From contig JAHLLQ010000002.1 of NCBI GenBank assembly GCA_020444065.1, positions 496,001 to 560,000 of the forward strand: DNA of 64,000 nucleotides, in the 5' to 3' direction. The DNA comes from a bacterium (lineage in GTDB: Bacteria; Sumerlaeota; Sumerlaeia; SLMS01; JAHLLQ01). The translations under genes were made by a program, and so were the position numbers. Shown in pieces: positions 45,160-54,454 of the stretch (position 1 is the stretch's first letter; each line of letters starts with the position of its first letter). The notes beneath the pieces are model-generated. The model was not told where the DNA came from. It made no database searches and worked only from the letters and a program-made list of their open reading frames with translations.

Positions 45160-45178
45160 CCCCCTCTGCGATGCCAAC

Positions 45179-45208
45179 TTGACTCTGCCGGGCCCCATCG
45201 GGTGTAAA
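45179..45208 (+). promoter_or_regulatory. Promoter candidate for zwf-opcA-pgl
   Basis: TTGACT (45179-45184), 18-base spacer, TGTAAA (45203-45208), 44 bases before the zwf ATG. Confidence 0.3.
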
Positions 45209-45251
45209 GGCGATACGCTGGGCGACTGGCGGAATTCCCGGGAGTGACTCG

Positions 45252-46796
45252 ATGGCTGCCAAACGAACGAATCCTCTGCGGGAGGGAATGCACTCGCGCC
45301 GAAATCCGGAGCCCTTCCTGGTGGTTGTCTTCGGCGCGACGGGGGACCTGACAAAACGGAAACTGATCCCCGCGTTGTTCAATCTCGCGCGGGATGGGCA
45401 CCTGCCGCAGCGCTTCGGAATCCTCGGCTATGCCCGCCGCGATGTGCGCGACGAGTTCCGAGAGATCACACGCAAGGCCCTGCAGGATCATTCGCGCGCG
45501 CGTCCTGAATCGTCCCAGGAGGAAGACGACTTCCTCCAGCGCGTGCACTATCATCCTGGGCACTTCGATCGCCTCGAGGACTACGAGGCTCTCGCGAAGC
45601 GCATCGAGGAACTGGAAGGCGAACTCGGCCTCCCCGGGAACCGGCTCTTCTACCTCGCCGTCGATCCGCAGTACTTCGAATCGATCGCGGATGGACTCAG
45701 CCACGCGGGGCTCGTTCACCCGCCCTCCGAGGACGGGCCGTGGTCACGCGTCGTCGTCGAGAAACCCTTCGGGCACGACCTCGAATCGGCGCGGACTCTC
45801 AACCGTCATCTGCAATCGACGATCCACGAATCACAGATCCTTCGCATCGATCATTACCTCGGCAAAGAGACGGTGCAGAACCTTCTGACTTTTCGATTTG
45901 CGAACTCGATCTTCGAGCCCCTCTGGAACTCGCGATTCGTCGAATCCGTCCAGATCATGGTGGCCGAGGATCAGGGCATGCCGGGCCGCCGAGGACAGTA
46001 CTACGATCGCGCCGGCGCGATGCGTGACGTCGTGCAGAATCACTCGTTGCAGTTGCTCTGCCTGACCGCGATGGAACCGCCGGCGAGCCTCGATGCCGAG
46101 TCCGTTCGCGACGAGAAGGTTCGTCTGCTCCGAGCGATTCAGCCCATGACCCAGGAACAGGTCGCACAGAACACAGTGCGCGGCCAGTACGATGCCGGTT
46201 CCATCGGAGGGAAGGCCCAGCAGGCCTACCGCGACGAGGAACGCGTCGATCCGCAATCGACCACCGAGACCTACGTCGCGATGCGTCTGGCGATTCGCAA
46301 CTGGCGCTGGGCCGGCGTTCCGTTTCTGCTTCGCACTGGGAAGGCGCTGCCGAAACGCGTCACGGAAATCGCCGTCACTTTCAAGGCGCCTCCGCACCAG
46401 GTCTTCGAGACGCCCGACTCCGGACCGATACGCCAGAATACGCTCGTCCTCCGAATCCAGCCCGACGAGGGCATCTCATTGGCCTTCGAAGCCAAGCAGC
46501 CCGGCCTTTCGACTCGCCTGCAGAACGTGAAGATGGACTTCCACTACGGCTCGTCCTTTGGCCAGCCCACTCCCGAGGCTTACGAGCGCCTTCTGCTGGA
46601 TGCGCTTGTCGGGGATGCGACGCTCTACACGCGATCGGATGAGGTCGAACTCGCGTGGCGCCTCATCACCTCCATCCACGAAGCATGGGCCGATCAGCCG
46701 GCGCCGGATTTCCCGAACTACAGCGCAGGAACCTGGGGGCCGGACGAAGCCGATCGGCTTGTCGAAGACTTGCCAACCGGTTGGAGGAGGCTCTAG
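45252..46796 (+). CDS. zwf: Glucose-6-phosphate 1-dehydrogenase
   Basis: 514 residues. It oxidises glucose 6-phosphate to 6-phosphogluconolactone with reduction of NADP+, the entry to the oxidative pentose phosphate pathway. Motifs: [18 protein letters not shown] (dinucleotide binding), [13 protein letters not shown], and the active-site [13 protein letters not shown] (about 197-209) with its catalytic His. GGGAG lies 9 bases upstream of ATG 45252. It is 3 bases from opcA, so enzyme and assembly factor are coupled. Confidence 0.98.
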   Translation: MAAKRTNPLREGMHSRRNPEPFLVVVFGATGDLTKRKLIPALFNLARDGHLPQRFGILGYARRDVRDEFREITRKALQDHSRARPESSQEEDDFLQRVHYHPGHFDRLEDYEALAKRIEELEGELGLPGNRLFYLAVDPQYFESIADGLSHAGLVHPPSEDGPWSRVVVEKPFGHDLESARTLNRHLQSTIHESQILRIDHYLGKETVQNLLTFRFANSIFEPLWNSRFVESVQIMVAEDQGMPGRRGQYYDRAGAMRDVVQNHSLQLLCLTAMEPPASLDAESVRDEKVRLLRAIQPMTQEQVAQNTVRGQYDAGSIGGKAQQAYRDEERVDPQSTTETYVAMRLAIRNWRWAGVPFLLRTGKALPKRVTEIAVTFKAPPHQVFETPDSGPIRQNTLVLRIQPDEGISLAFEAKQPGLSTRLQNVKMDFHYGSSFGQPTPEAYERLLLDALVGDATLYTRSDEVELAWRLITSIHEAWADQPAPDFPNYSAGTWGPDEADRLVEDLPTGWRRL

Positions 46797-46799
46797 CCG

Positions 46800-47939
46800 A
46801 TGTCCTCCGCCGAACATCAGCTTTGCCGCGGGATCCCCGTTGAACTTGGTGCGACGGCAATCGAGCACCAGTTGGCGCTACTCTGGGATGTGCGCGGCGA
46901 GGAAGGCGCCACCGGACAGGAAGGCTACAGCCGCGTCATTCTCGGCAACGTGTTGTGGTTGGGCTCCACACGGCATCTGCCCCGCGTCCGGCGAATCCTC
47001 GACGAACTCGTTCGCAATTATCCCTGCAGGCTGTTCCTTCTCGAATGCGTCGACGATCCGGATCACGCGCTGTGCGCGCACGTGAACACGCACTGTTACA
47101 TTCCCCGCGGCGGCAGCGGACGGATCTGCTGCGAGGAGATCCACCTTCGCTTCGGTAAAAACGCCCTCGAGCACCTGCCCAGCGCTGTTTTGTCGCTGCT
47201 GATTCCCGACGTGTCTGTGCACTTGTGGTACTTCTCCGAGAGGCCCGCGCGCTATGACGCGATTCTCCCGGACCTGATTGGACTGGCGGATCGGACGATC
47301 TGCGAAGTCGCTTTTCAATCTGATCCGGCGGCCGGGTTGCGCTCCCTCGCCGAGGCCGACCAGGAACTCTACAACTTCTCCTGGTTCCGCGACTCGCCGA
47401 TGCGAGAACAACTGGCGGCCCTCTTCGACGACGAGGAAACGCTGCCCATTCTCGACCGCATCGCTGGCGTGAGGATCCGTTGGGCCGGCCCTCCCGGGGA
47501 CCGCTCCGCGCTCGTTTCGGCCTCTCTTGTGGCCGGCTGGCTGGCATCTCGCCTGGGGTGGAAGGTCTCGGATGCGAATGCCGACGAGGACTTCTGCTAT
47601 CAGGCCCCTGCGGGCAAGATAGTTGTTCACATCGAACGGGAGGATGGCACCGAATACCTCGAACGGGTGCAAATCATCCATCTGCAGATTGACAGCACAC
47701 GGGGGGAAGGCGTGATTCTGGACGTCGGAGAACGCTCGGGGCAAATGGAGCGTTGCGTCCGTGGACCTTCGGGGGAATGGTCTTGTGCGCCGCTGTACGT
47801 GCAGTCCGGCGGGCTGAGTGACGCAACCGCCTTGGGAAGTGCCTTTCGGGCTCGTTCACGAATCAGCCCATTCCGCGATGCTGCGGCCATGGCGTGGCCG
47901 CTCCTCGCGCATCTTCTGGCCGACGGGGGACGCCGGTGA
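46800..47939 (+). CDS. opcA: OpcA-like glucose-6-phosphate dehydrogenase assembly factor
   Basis: 379 residues. OpcA proteins of cyanobacteria and actinobacteria bind and activate or assemble G6PDH. Family-like segments: GYSRVILGNVLWLGSTRHL, HVNTHCYIPRGGSGRICCEE, HLPSAVLSLLIPDVSVHLWY and FSWFRDSPMREQLAALFDD. It lies directly between zwf and pgl, the classical context. It has no membrane segments. The C-terminal sandwich domain ends at 47939, where the pgl GTG overlaps its TGA. Confidence 0.9.
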   Translation: MSSAEHQLCRGIPVELGATAIEHQLALLWDVRGEEGATGQEGYSRVILGNVLWLGSTRHLPRVRRILDELVRNYPCRLFLLECVDDPDHALCAHVNTHCYIPRGGSGRICCEEIHLRFGKNALEHLPSAVLSLLIPDVSVHLWYFSERPARYDAILPDLIGLADRTICEVAFQSDPAAGLRSLAEADQELYNFSWFRDSPMREQLAALFDDEETLPILDRIAGVRIRWAGPPGDRSALVSASLVAGWLASRLGWKVSDANADEDFCYQAPAGKIVVHIEREDGTEYLERVQIIHLQIDSTRGEGVILDVGERSGQMERCVRGPSGEWSCAPLYVQSGGLSDATALGSAFRARSRISPFRDAAAMAWPLLAHLLADGGRR

Positions 47940-48700
47940 TCATCTACTGTTACAAGGACGCCAACGAGGTGGCCGCCCAGGCTGCACGCCTGTTTGTCGA
48001 GGCTGCCCTGGATGCCGTAGATCGAGCCGGAATCTTCAATGCCGCGCTCTCCGGCGGAACGACCCCCCTGATGATGTTCGAGAAGCTGGCGTGGCTGGAG
48101 ACATTCAGCGACGACCTGACGCGACGGACCCACCTGTACTGGGGCGACGAGCGCGACGTTCCGAACAACGATGAGGACTCCAACGTCTGCATGGCGCGCC
48201 AGGCGCTGATCAGCCCGCGCCAGTTTCCGCGCACGAATATCCATGCACCAAATGGCGCTGCTGAGAACCTGGAATTGGAAGCGTTGCGCTATGAGATCGA
48301 GATCAAACGCCACGTTCCGCTCGCTGCGAACGGCTTTCCATCTTTCGATCTGATCCTACTTGGCATGGGAGCCGATGGCCACACCGCCTCGCTCTTCCCG
48401 AACACGGCAGCTTTGGACCAGCGGTTCCGCACCTTCGTCGCCAATGATGTTCCGCAACTGGGCGTCCGCCGCCTGACGATGACCGTCCAGACCATCAACA
48501 CCGCCAACTACATCATGATGATCGTCACGGGAGAGCAGAAAGCCGATGTCTTGAAGGATGTCTTCGCTCTGCACAAACGCGAGCCCGAGTACCCGATCGA
48601 CTTGATCAAGGGAAGTGGGTCGAACTTGATCTGGCTGGCGGACGAGGCGGCGATCTCTAAGTTCTCGCCCGAGCAGAGGGAATACTATTCGCTGCAGTGA
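47936..48700 (+). CDS. pgl: 6-phosphogluconolactonase
   Basis: 254 residues from GTG 47936, overlapping the opcA stop (GTGA) with GGGGGA just upstream. It hydrolyses 6-phosphogluconolactone to 6-phosphogluconate. Typical DevB/Pgl motifs are seen: FNAALSGGTTP, HLYWGDERDVPNNDEDSN, FDLILLGMGADGHTASLFP (catalytic His) and LTMTVQTINTANYIM. Together zwf, opcA and pgl form a complete entry cassette for the pathway; gnd is not in the window. Confidence 0.96.
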   Translation: MIIYCYKDANEVAAQAARLFVEAALDAVDRAGIFNAALSGGTTPLMMFEKLAWLETFSDDLTRRTHLYWGDERDVPNNDEDSNVCMARQALISPRQFPRTNIHAPNGAAENLELEALRYEIEIKRHVPLAANGFPSFDLILLGMGADGHTASLFPNTAALDQRFRTFVANDVPQLGVRRLTMTVQTINTANYIMMIVTGEQKADVLKDVFALHKREPEYPIDLIKGSGSNLIWLADEAAISKFSPEQREYYSLQ

Positions 48701-48780
48701 TTCCCGTCTTCCTCATTCGGCGCCCATTCGTTTGAGCGCAGGGACTTCCATCAACAACGGACGGCAGGGGAGTTGAAACC

Positions 48781-49647
48781 ATGCGCCTTGGGCTTCAGAT
48801 TCCGCACGACAGAAAGAACCATGAGCTCCTGAAAGCACTGGGCCTCAGTTGCATTCAATTGCGTATTGGCCCGGGCTTCCCCATCGAAACCGCGGATCCG
48901 AATCTGGAGGAAGCCCGCCGGACGGCTGATGCGTTCAAGGCCGAGGGTATCCAGGTCCTTGCGATGGGATTCTACCGCAACATGCTGGCGACCGACGACA
49001 CCCTGCGTGAAGACGAAACCGCACGCCTCCGAAATGTGATGCGGATGGCGCCGCTGTTCGGCACCGACATTATCGGCGTTTTCGCAGGGCGCGATCCGGA
49101 TAAGAGCATCGAGGACAACATCCCCGCCTTCGTGAATATCTGGAAGCCTCTTGCCCAGGAGGCCGAAGACCTTGGGGTGAAACTCGCATTCGAGAATTGC
49201 ACCATGTTCCGCGGCTATCCAATTCGCGGAATCAACATGAGCCACACGCCGCACTCGTACGACCTGATGTTCGAGGCGCTCGATTCGCCGGCGCTCGGAA
49301 TCGAGTTTGATTCCAGTCACTTGATGAAACAATTCCTCGATCCCGCGAAGTTCCTGCGCCGCTTCCCCGACCGGATCTTCCACATGCACGCCAAGGATCA
49401 CGAAGTGCTTCCCGAGCAGTTGGAACTGCATGGGCGCTTTGACGTTCGCGCTTCGCGCGATCGGTATCCTGGGCGCGGCCAAACAGACTTCGCCGGCATC
49501 TTTCAGGCACTCGCCGAGATCGGCTATTGCGGCGATGTTTCGATCGAGGGCGAACGCGATCCCGACGCGAACACCGAAGAAGAGATCGTGGCCGGCCTGA
49601 GGGCTTCCGTTCAGATGCTTCGACAGTTCATTCCTGCGGACGGGTAA
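48781..49647 (+). CDS. Sugar phosphate isomerase/epimerase family TIM barrel
   Basis: 288 residues, cytoplasmic. The alternating pattern of a xylose-isomerase-like TIM barrel is clear, with metal-site segments KLAFENCTM (Glu), LGIEFDSSHLMKQF (Asp/His), FHMHAKDHEVL (His) and VSIEGERDPD (final Glu). The family isomerises or epimerises keto-sugars or inositol derivatives; the substrate cannot be told. It is 3 bases upstream of the GT2 gene, so a linked role in sugar conversion is possible. Confidence 0.88.
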   Translation: MRLGLQIPHDRKNHELLKALGLSCIQLRIGPGFPIETADPNLEEARRTADAFKAEGIQVLAMGFYRNMLATDDTLREDETARLRNVMRMAPLFGTDIIGVFAGRDPDKSIEDNIPAFVNIWKPLAQEAEDLGVKLAFENCTMFRGYPIRGINMSHTPHSYDLMFEALDSPALGIEFDSSHLMKQFLDPAKFLRRFPDRIFHMHAKDHEVLPEQLELHGRFDVRASRDRYPGRGQTDFAGIFQALAEIGYCGDVSIEGERDPDANTEEEIVAGLRASVQMLRQFIPADG

Positions 49648-49650
49648 CTC

Positions 49651-50634
49651 GTGAAGCGGCCATTCATCAGCATCGTCATTGCGAATTGGGACGGCGAAGA
49701 GTGGATCGACCGCACGCTCTCGTCGCTGCAGCTCTCCGCGAGAGCAAGCAATCTCTCATTTGAGATCATCGTTGTCGACGACGCCAGCAGCGATGGAAGT
49801 GTTCCGCTGATCGAGAGTCGCTTTCCCGATGTGGCGTTGCTACGGAATAAGAAGAACGAAGGCTTTGGCGCGACTACGATGCGCGGCGCGCGTGCAGCTC
49901 GGGGCTCTGTCCTCGTACTCTGCAATAACGATCTCGTGGCCAAGGAACCGTTCATCGCGAATCTCGCCAGATGGTTCAAGGAACCGCGTGTGCAACTTCC
50001 CGGCGGGGAATTATTCGATCGAGCGAGCCTGTTTGCTGTCAGTGCACGAACGATGGCGTGGTGGGATGGAAAGCCGAATCAGTTGTGTATGGGAGCCCTC
50101 TGGCAGGGCGGTCGAATCACGCCGTCGTGGGAAGATCCCAAGCAGGCGCAACGTTGCCTCTTCGCGCAAGCTGGCGCCGCGGCCTACAACCGGAAGCACT
50201 TCCTCCGCCTTGGCGGTCTCCGTCCCTACTTTTCGCCGGGCTATTGGGAAGACTACGACTTGGCCTATCACGCGGCCAAGCAAGGCATGACAACCATCTA
50301 CGATCCCCAGGCCGTTGCGCTGCATGTCGGTGGCGGCTCGATGACCAGACGATTCGGCGATGAAGGCGTTGCGCGAATGAAGGCGCGCAATCATCTGCTG
50401 TTCGAATGGACCAACCTGACAGACCCGGCAATGCTGTTGCGCTACGCGGCACGTTTGCCGATCAGCGTTGCCCGCGAGTGGCTTTCCGGAAAGCCGCCGA
50501 TTCTATCACGCGCGCTCCTCGGAGCCATCCGGCGCGCTCCTGCCGTTCTGGCCGAACGTTCACGTCGATCGCCATCCCGGCAAACCGATAAGGCCCTGCT
50601 GCGTCGATACGGTTCCGGCCGACCATCCTTCTGA
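49651..50634 (+). CDS. Glycosyltransferase family 2
   Basis: 327 residues with a GTG start. The GT-A fold shows ISIVIANWDGEEWIDRTL, FEIIVVDDASSDGSV, VLVLCNNDLVAKEPF (a DxD-like NND) and the acceptor-side YFSPGYWEDYDLAYHAAK with the catalytic ED. The C-terminal tail is basic. Likely an O-antigen or exopolysaccharide sugar transferase, similar to rhamnosyltransferases. Ends 6 bases from a convergent gene. Confidence 0.92.
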   Translation: MKRPFISIVIANWDGEEWIDRTLSSLQLSARASNLSFEIIVVDDASSDGSVPLIESRFPDVALLRNKKNEGFGATTMRGARAARGSVLVLCNNDLVAKEPFIANLARWFKEPRVQLPGGELFDRASLFAVSARTMAWWDGKPNQLCMGALWQGGRITPSWEDPKQAQRCLFAQAGAAAYNRKHFLRLGGLRPYFSPGYWEDYDLAYHAAKQGMTTIYDPQAVALHVGGGSMTRRFGDEGVARMKARNHLLFEWTNLTDPAMLLRYAARLPISVAREWLSGKPPILSRALLGAIRRAPAVLAERSRRSPSRQTDKALLRRYGSGRPSF

Positions 50635-50640
50635 TTCAGG

Positions 50641-52887
50641 CTATTGCGCTGCTTCGGGATCGGGCGGGTTCTGAATCGTCACATCCTGCCAGGTGGTCGT
50701 CTGGTATTCCACGTCCGCGACATTCGAAACATAATCCGTATCCGTCGATGTACCGCCGGGGATGCTATAGTCAGGCGCCAGAATCCACTCGATATCACCG
50801 CTGCCTATCCCACTCAGCGCAACGGTATCCGCGTTCTCGGGACATGAATCGCTCACTGTTCCCTCGGCGCCTTGGGTTCCCAGCCCCCAGACGAATCGGG
50901 GCGGTCCATCGATCGACACCAGGCCGGCAGTGAAGAGATACCCCGAATCCGTTCCCTCTAGATCTTCGACGCTCAGCACCGCGGACAGACTTCCGCCGCC
51001 GGACACACTGCCCGGATCTCCACAGCCACTGACGCGAACCGTCCCTCCAAAGGAGTAATTGACTGAACCGTCCGCCTCTCCACTCGTCAGCAACGATTGG
51101 GTCTCGCTCAGTTCCGCCAACTTGATCAGGAGGATCTGATCGTTGGGATCGTTCGAGTCCAGCATCATCGCATTGTCGGCAATATAGTCCGGGGGCAGAT
51201 CCGGCTTAATCCGCCACGGCATCACGTCATATCGAAACCGGATGTCGGCAGAGCCGGAACCAAACTGCCCGTACTCGTCGGTTTGCACCGTGTAGTCCAG
51301 CGTCGTGGAGTACTCGCTCAGCATGTGCGTATTGCTGCTGATTCCGCGCACCGTGACAAACACCTCACCACTCGAGCCCGAACCGGATTCCGGGATCTTC
51401 ACGACAATCTGGCGTTGGTCCCAAGTCACGATTTCCGCTTTCCGAAAACCGACGTACACACCCGAGTCCTCCTCGTCGGCGGGCCGCGTTCCGAACGTTC
51501 CATAGATATGTAGCAGACTTCCCTTCGTCTCCATCAGCATGGTCCGAATGATGGGACGAAGAATCGAGAACTGCGATTGATCGCCACGCGTCAGGATCAA
51601 CGTCGAGCCATTCCGATCCTGCGTCAGCGGCAGACACGTGCTGTACGGCGCGCCCGCCGGTGGGCACACCTGGTTCTCTTGCATTTCACGGAAGATCAGC
51701 GGCTGCTCGAACGGGCGGACTCGTCCCGTATCCCACTCGGCCCTGTAAGTCTGCGATCCCAGCAGGCGGCCGAAGAAGTGACGCGTGGCCAGTGTGCCCT
51801 CGTGATCCTGAACCTCCTGCGTCCAACCCGCGTACAGGCCCGCTCCTGCATCCAGGAAAGCCTGCTTCCAGGCTGCCTTGTCGGTATTGCAGGCAAACGG
51901 CACGACAAGGCTGTGTTGCGCAAAGCTCAGATACTTGCGAACGAAGTCGTTCGTGATGCCGAGACGTTTGGCGATGATCTCGTCGTCATTCTCATCGAAT
52001 GCGATCACCGCAATCATCGGCACGACTTCGCCACTCTCGATCATGGCGCTGTACTTCGAGAGATTCGCCTCGCTTGCCGGCGAAGCCGTCGCAAACGCCC
52101 AGACCTCGCGGTCGTTTTCCACGATGTCCTTCGAGCCGTCCACGCGCGAGAAATGGCCCTCCATCAGAAGAACTCCCAACTCCGCCGGAAGATCGAGAAA
52201 GCTCTGAACCGTTCCCTCTTGCATCTGTGAACTCCAACCAGCGTCCAGCAAATCCTCCTGCACATTCACGCTGACATAGGCAGAGTTGTAACCCTGGCCG
52301 AGCGTACGAAGCACTCGAGCCTGATTCGATGCAGGCAACTCGTAGTAGTTCAATTCACTGAAGTCAGGCACGGCCGGCCCCGCCGTTCGCAGATCGGAAG
52401 AATTGCTCTTCGCATGCCCAGCGCCCATGACCGGGGGCTCTGAGAGAACACCCACGTCGGTCGGTTCGAAGTTGTTTACCACGACAAACGGAACATCGTC
52501 GCGAAAGACGGCCCAGACGTTGCCGTCGTCTGTCTCTCCCGCGTCCGCAACGTCCGATTGCGACTGAAGCCAACTCACCATCATCGCGTTTTGAGACGCC
52601 GGGTCTGCATCCCGAATGCTTCGGAACTCCGCGATCGCAGTATCCAGGAAGGCAGCGCGCTGGGCTGGTGTCAGGCGTTCTCCCGGCACGACTGCACCTT
52701 GGACGTCCGCGGCGTCCAGCAGCCCATCAGAGTTTCCATCCAACTGAAGGTTGGCAGTCGCCTTGCCCATGACAGCATCACGGACTGACAGCTCTGGCGG
52801 CGGGGCTTGGGCGACAGCTTCGGCAGTCAGGAAGAGGAGCAGAGTCAGGATCGTGTTCCACAAAGCGGACTTGTGGGAAAAACGCAT
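50641..52887 (-). CDS. Large secreted protein with TIG-like and calcium-loop segments
   Basis: 748 residues. GGAGG precedes the ATG, and a signal peptide (TILTLLLFLTAEAVAQA) follows. Near residue 50 there is one dockerin-like calcium loop (DGNSDGLLDAADVQGA). The middle third (about 100-380) is a mixed alpha/beta region with a few Cys and an apparent enzyme-like fold (LLMEGHFSRVDGSKDIVEN, VVPFACNTDKAAWKQAF). A TIG/IPT-like beta domain follows (LLHIYGTFGTRP...VKIPESGSGSSGEVFVTV). The rest is beta-rich. It does not match a family I can name; the middle part vaguely recalls gingipain/caspase-type peptidases. Confidence 0.65.
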   Translation of the reverse strand: MRFSHKSALWNTILTLLLFLTAEAVAQAPPPELSVRDAVMGKATANLQLDGNSDGLLDAADVQGAVVPGERLTPAQRAAFLDTAIAEFRSIRDADPASQNAMMVSWLQSQSDVADAGETDDGNVWAVFRDDVPFVVVNNFEPTDVGVLSEPPVMGAGHAKSNSSDLRTAGPAVPDFSELNYYELPASNQARVLRTLGQGYNSAYVSVNVQEDLLDAGWSSQMQEGTVQSFLDLPAELGVLLMEGHFSRVDGSKDIVENDREVWAFATASPASEANLSKYSAMIESGEVVPMIAVIAFDENDDEIIAKRLGITNDFVRKYLSFAQHSLVVPFACNTDKAAWKQAFLDAGAGLYAGWTQEVQDHEGTLATRHFFGRLLGSQTYRAEWDTGRVRPFEQPLIFREMQENQVCPPAGAPYSTCLPLTQDRNGSTLILTRGDQSQFSILRPIIRTMLMETKGSLLHIYGTFGTRPADEEDSGVYVGFRKAEIVTWDQRQIVVKIPESGSGSSGEVFVTVRGISSNTHMLSEYSTTLDYTVQTDEYGQFGSGSADIRFRYDVMPWRIKPDLPPDYIADNAMMLDSNDPNDQILLIKLAELSETQSLLTSGEADGSVNYSFGGTVRVSGCGDPGSVSGGGSLSAVLSVEDLEGTDSGYLFTAGLVSIDGPPRFVWGLGTQGAEGTVSDSCPENADTVALSGIGSGDIEWILAPDYSIPGGTSTDTDYVSNVADVEYQTTTWQDVTIQNPPDPEAAQ

Positions 52888-52939
52888 GGAAACCTCCAGA
52901 AATCAGGCACTATCTGGAGGCATCAAGATGCATTCCTAC

Positions 52940-53737
52940 CTATTCACGCTGAATCAGAAACGCCGCTGCACGTTTTGAATTCAGTACGCCCAATTGGATG
53001 CAGAAGAGCGCGAATCCTCCGATGGCGAACGGGACAAATCCACCGCGATCAAGCGCGAGCCACGGCGGGACCGCAATCCAGCCCACCAGCAGAGCCGCCG
53101 GCCAATGGCGCACAACGCACGGGTTCCACGCCATGCTCATCGATATCCAAGGGATCGAAAACAACCCGAGCAGCACGAATGGTCCGAGGAACGGCCACAC
53201 GAGAATCGGATGGCCCACAATCGAATCGTCTGTCAGCCCGCAATAGCCGCAAATTGCCTGGTAAACGTAGATCGGCAACAGGGCCCCGAGGAACGATGCT
53301 CCGATCGGTCGGGCCGTCGCGTGTGCCAGCCCCGTCGCGATCTCGCTGGCGGTCAAATTCGTCAGCAGCAGTTCGTCCAAGAAGGAACTGCTTCGCCACG
53401 CCGCGAGTCGTCGCCACATGCTGGCCGAAAGCCAGAACACGTGTGCGCTGACCAACATCGAGGATAGAAAACTGAAATCATGGGCGGAGAAGAACTGGGG
53501 CAGTACAATCGCCAGGATCACGGCGAGCGATGCGAGGCCGAATCCGAACAGCCCGAACTTCAATACAAGCCGCGAGTAGGCAAACCTGCCCACGCGCCGA
53601 TATGCCCCCAGTCGCCACAGCAGCGGATTGCGCTCCGGACAGGAGGGACCCTTCTTGCCGGCGCTCGGATGGCGCAACTCTGCCACCGTCCCCTCGGGGG
53701 GCTTGGTCAGACACTGCGAGTCTTCCATCGAACGCAT
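52940..53737 (-). CDS. Multi-pass membrane protein, possible ABC-2-like permease subunit
   Basis: 265 residues. The start at ATG 53737 is supported by GGAGAG upstream and by a promoter about 32 bases before it; the frame is open 99 bases further. Six or so hydrophobic segments are seen (FGLFGFGLASLAVILAIVLP, ILVWPFLGPFVLLGLFSIPW). Between segments lies SFLDELLLTNLTASEIATGL, reminiscent of the coupling helix region of ABC-2 exporter permeases. No ATPase gene is next to it. Function unknown. Confidence 0.6.
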   Translation of the reverse strand: MRSMEDSQCLTKPPEGTVAELRHPSAGKKGPSCPERNPLLWRLGAYRRVGRFAYSRLVLKFGLFGFGLASLAVILAIVLPQFFSAHDFSFLSSMLVSAHVFWLSASMWRRLAAWRSSSFLDELLLTNLTASEIATGLAHATARPIGASFLGALLPIYVYQAICGYCGLTDDSIVGHPILVWPFLGPFVLLGLFSIPWISMSMAWNPCVVRHWPAALLVGWIAVPPWLALDRGGFVPFAIGGFALFCIQLGVLNSKRAAAFLIQRE

Positions 53738-53769
53738 GATGGGCTTCGCTCTCCCCAGGCAGGCTAAAT

Positions 53770-53799
53770 TTTTTAACAAAGCACGATTCTTGCCGTCAA
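53770..53799 (-). promoter_or_regulatory. Sigma-70-like promoter of the membrane protein gene
   Basis: On the minus strand TTGACG (53794-53799), 18-base spacer, TAAAAA (53770-53775), about 32 bases before the ATG at 53737. Confidence 0.45.
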
Positions 53800-53869
53800 A
53801 AAAGAAGGAGTTCGGTTGATTCTGCCGATCATCCAAGGTACCTCACCGGCGACATGCCTGGAGTGACAG

Positions 53870-54454
53870 ATGACACCTATCGAACCTTACTATCAGCCCT
53901 GCCCCTCAACAGATCACGAACTTCTGCCGGTAGTTGACGAACACGACAATTTCCTTCGCCTTGCCTCCCGACAGGAGATTCACGCCTGTGGATTGCATCA
54001 TCGGGCCATCCATGTGATCCTGCTCGATTTGCAGGGCCGAGTTCTTTTGCAGAAACGCAGCAACGCCAAGGATTCCTACCCCGGACGTTGGGATATTTCG
54101 GTCGGCGGCCACGTCGGTCCGGAAGAAACCTACGGCCAGACAGCACGCCGCGAGATCACCGAGGAGATGGGCTACACAAGCATTCTTCCTCAGCGCATCG
54201 CCATTATCGACCCTGCGCCCGAGAATGGTTGGGAGTTCATCCACCTCTTCTTCGGATACGTGGATGGCAATCCATCCCCCAACCCGGACGAGATCGAGGA
54301 TTATCGCTGGGAAGATCCCCAGGAGGTCGTCGAGCGTGCCGACCCGGATGCGGACGATCCCTACTGGTGCCTCACGCCTTCTTCCATCGCGAGCTTCCGC
54401 CGCTGGTGGCAACTCGGCGCGCCCGGCTTGCCCCGAAGGGCCGCGTACGGATGA
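53870..54454 (+). CDS. Nudix hydrolase (isopentenyl-diphosphate isomerase-like class)
   Basis: 194 residues. The Nudix box is complete: GGHVGPEETYGQTARREI followed by TEEMGY (G-x5-E-x7-REUxEExGU). The N-terminal VVDEHDNFLRLASRQEIH and HVILLDLQGRVLLQKRS resemble the YfcD/Idi-type members. It hydrolyses a nucleoside diphosphate derivative of unknown identity. GGAGTGA lies 6 bases before ATG 53870. It overlaps prmC by 4 bases (ATGA). Confidence 0.9.
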   Translation: MTPIEPYYQPCPSTDHELLPVVDEHDNFLRLASRQEIHACGLHHRAIHVILLDLQGRVLLQKRSNAKDSYPGRWDISVGGHVGPEETYGQTARREITEEMGYTSILPQRIAIIDPAPENGWEFIHLFFGYVDGNPSPNPDEIEDYRWEDPQEVVERADPDADDPYWCLTPSSIASFRRWWQLGAPGLPRRAAYG

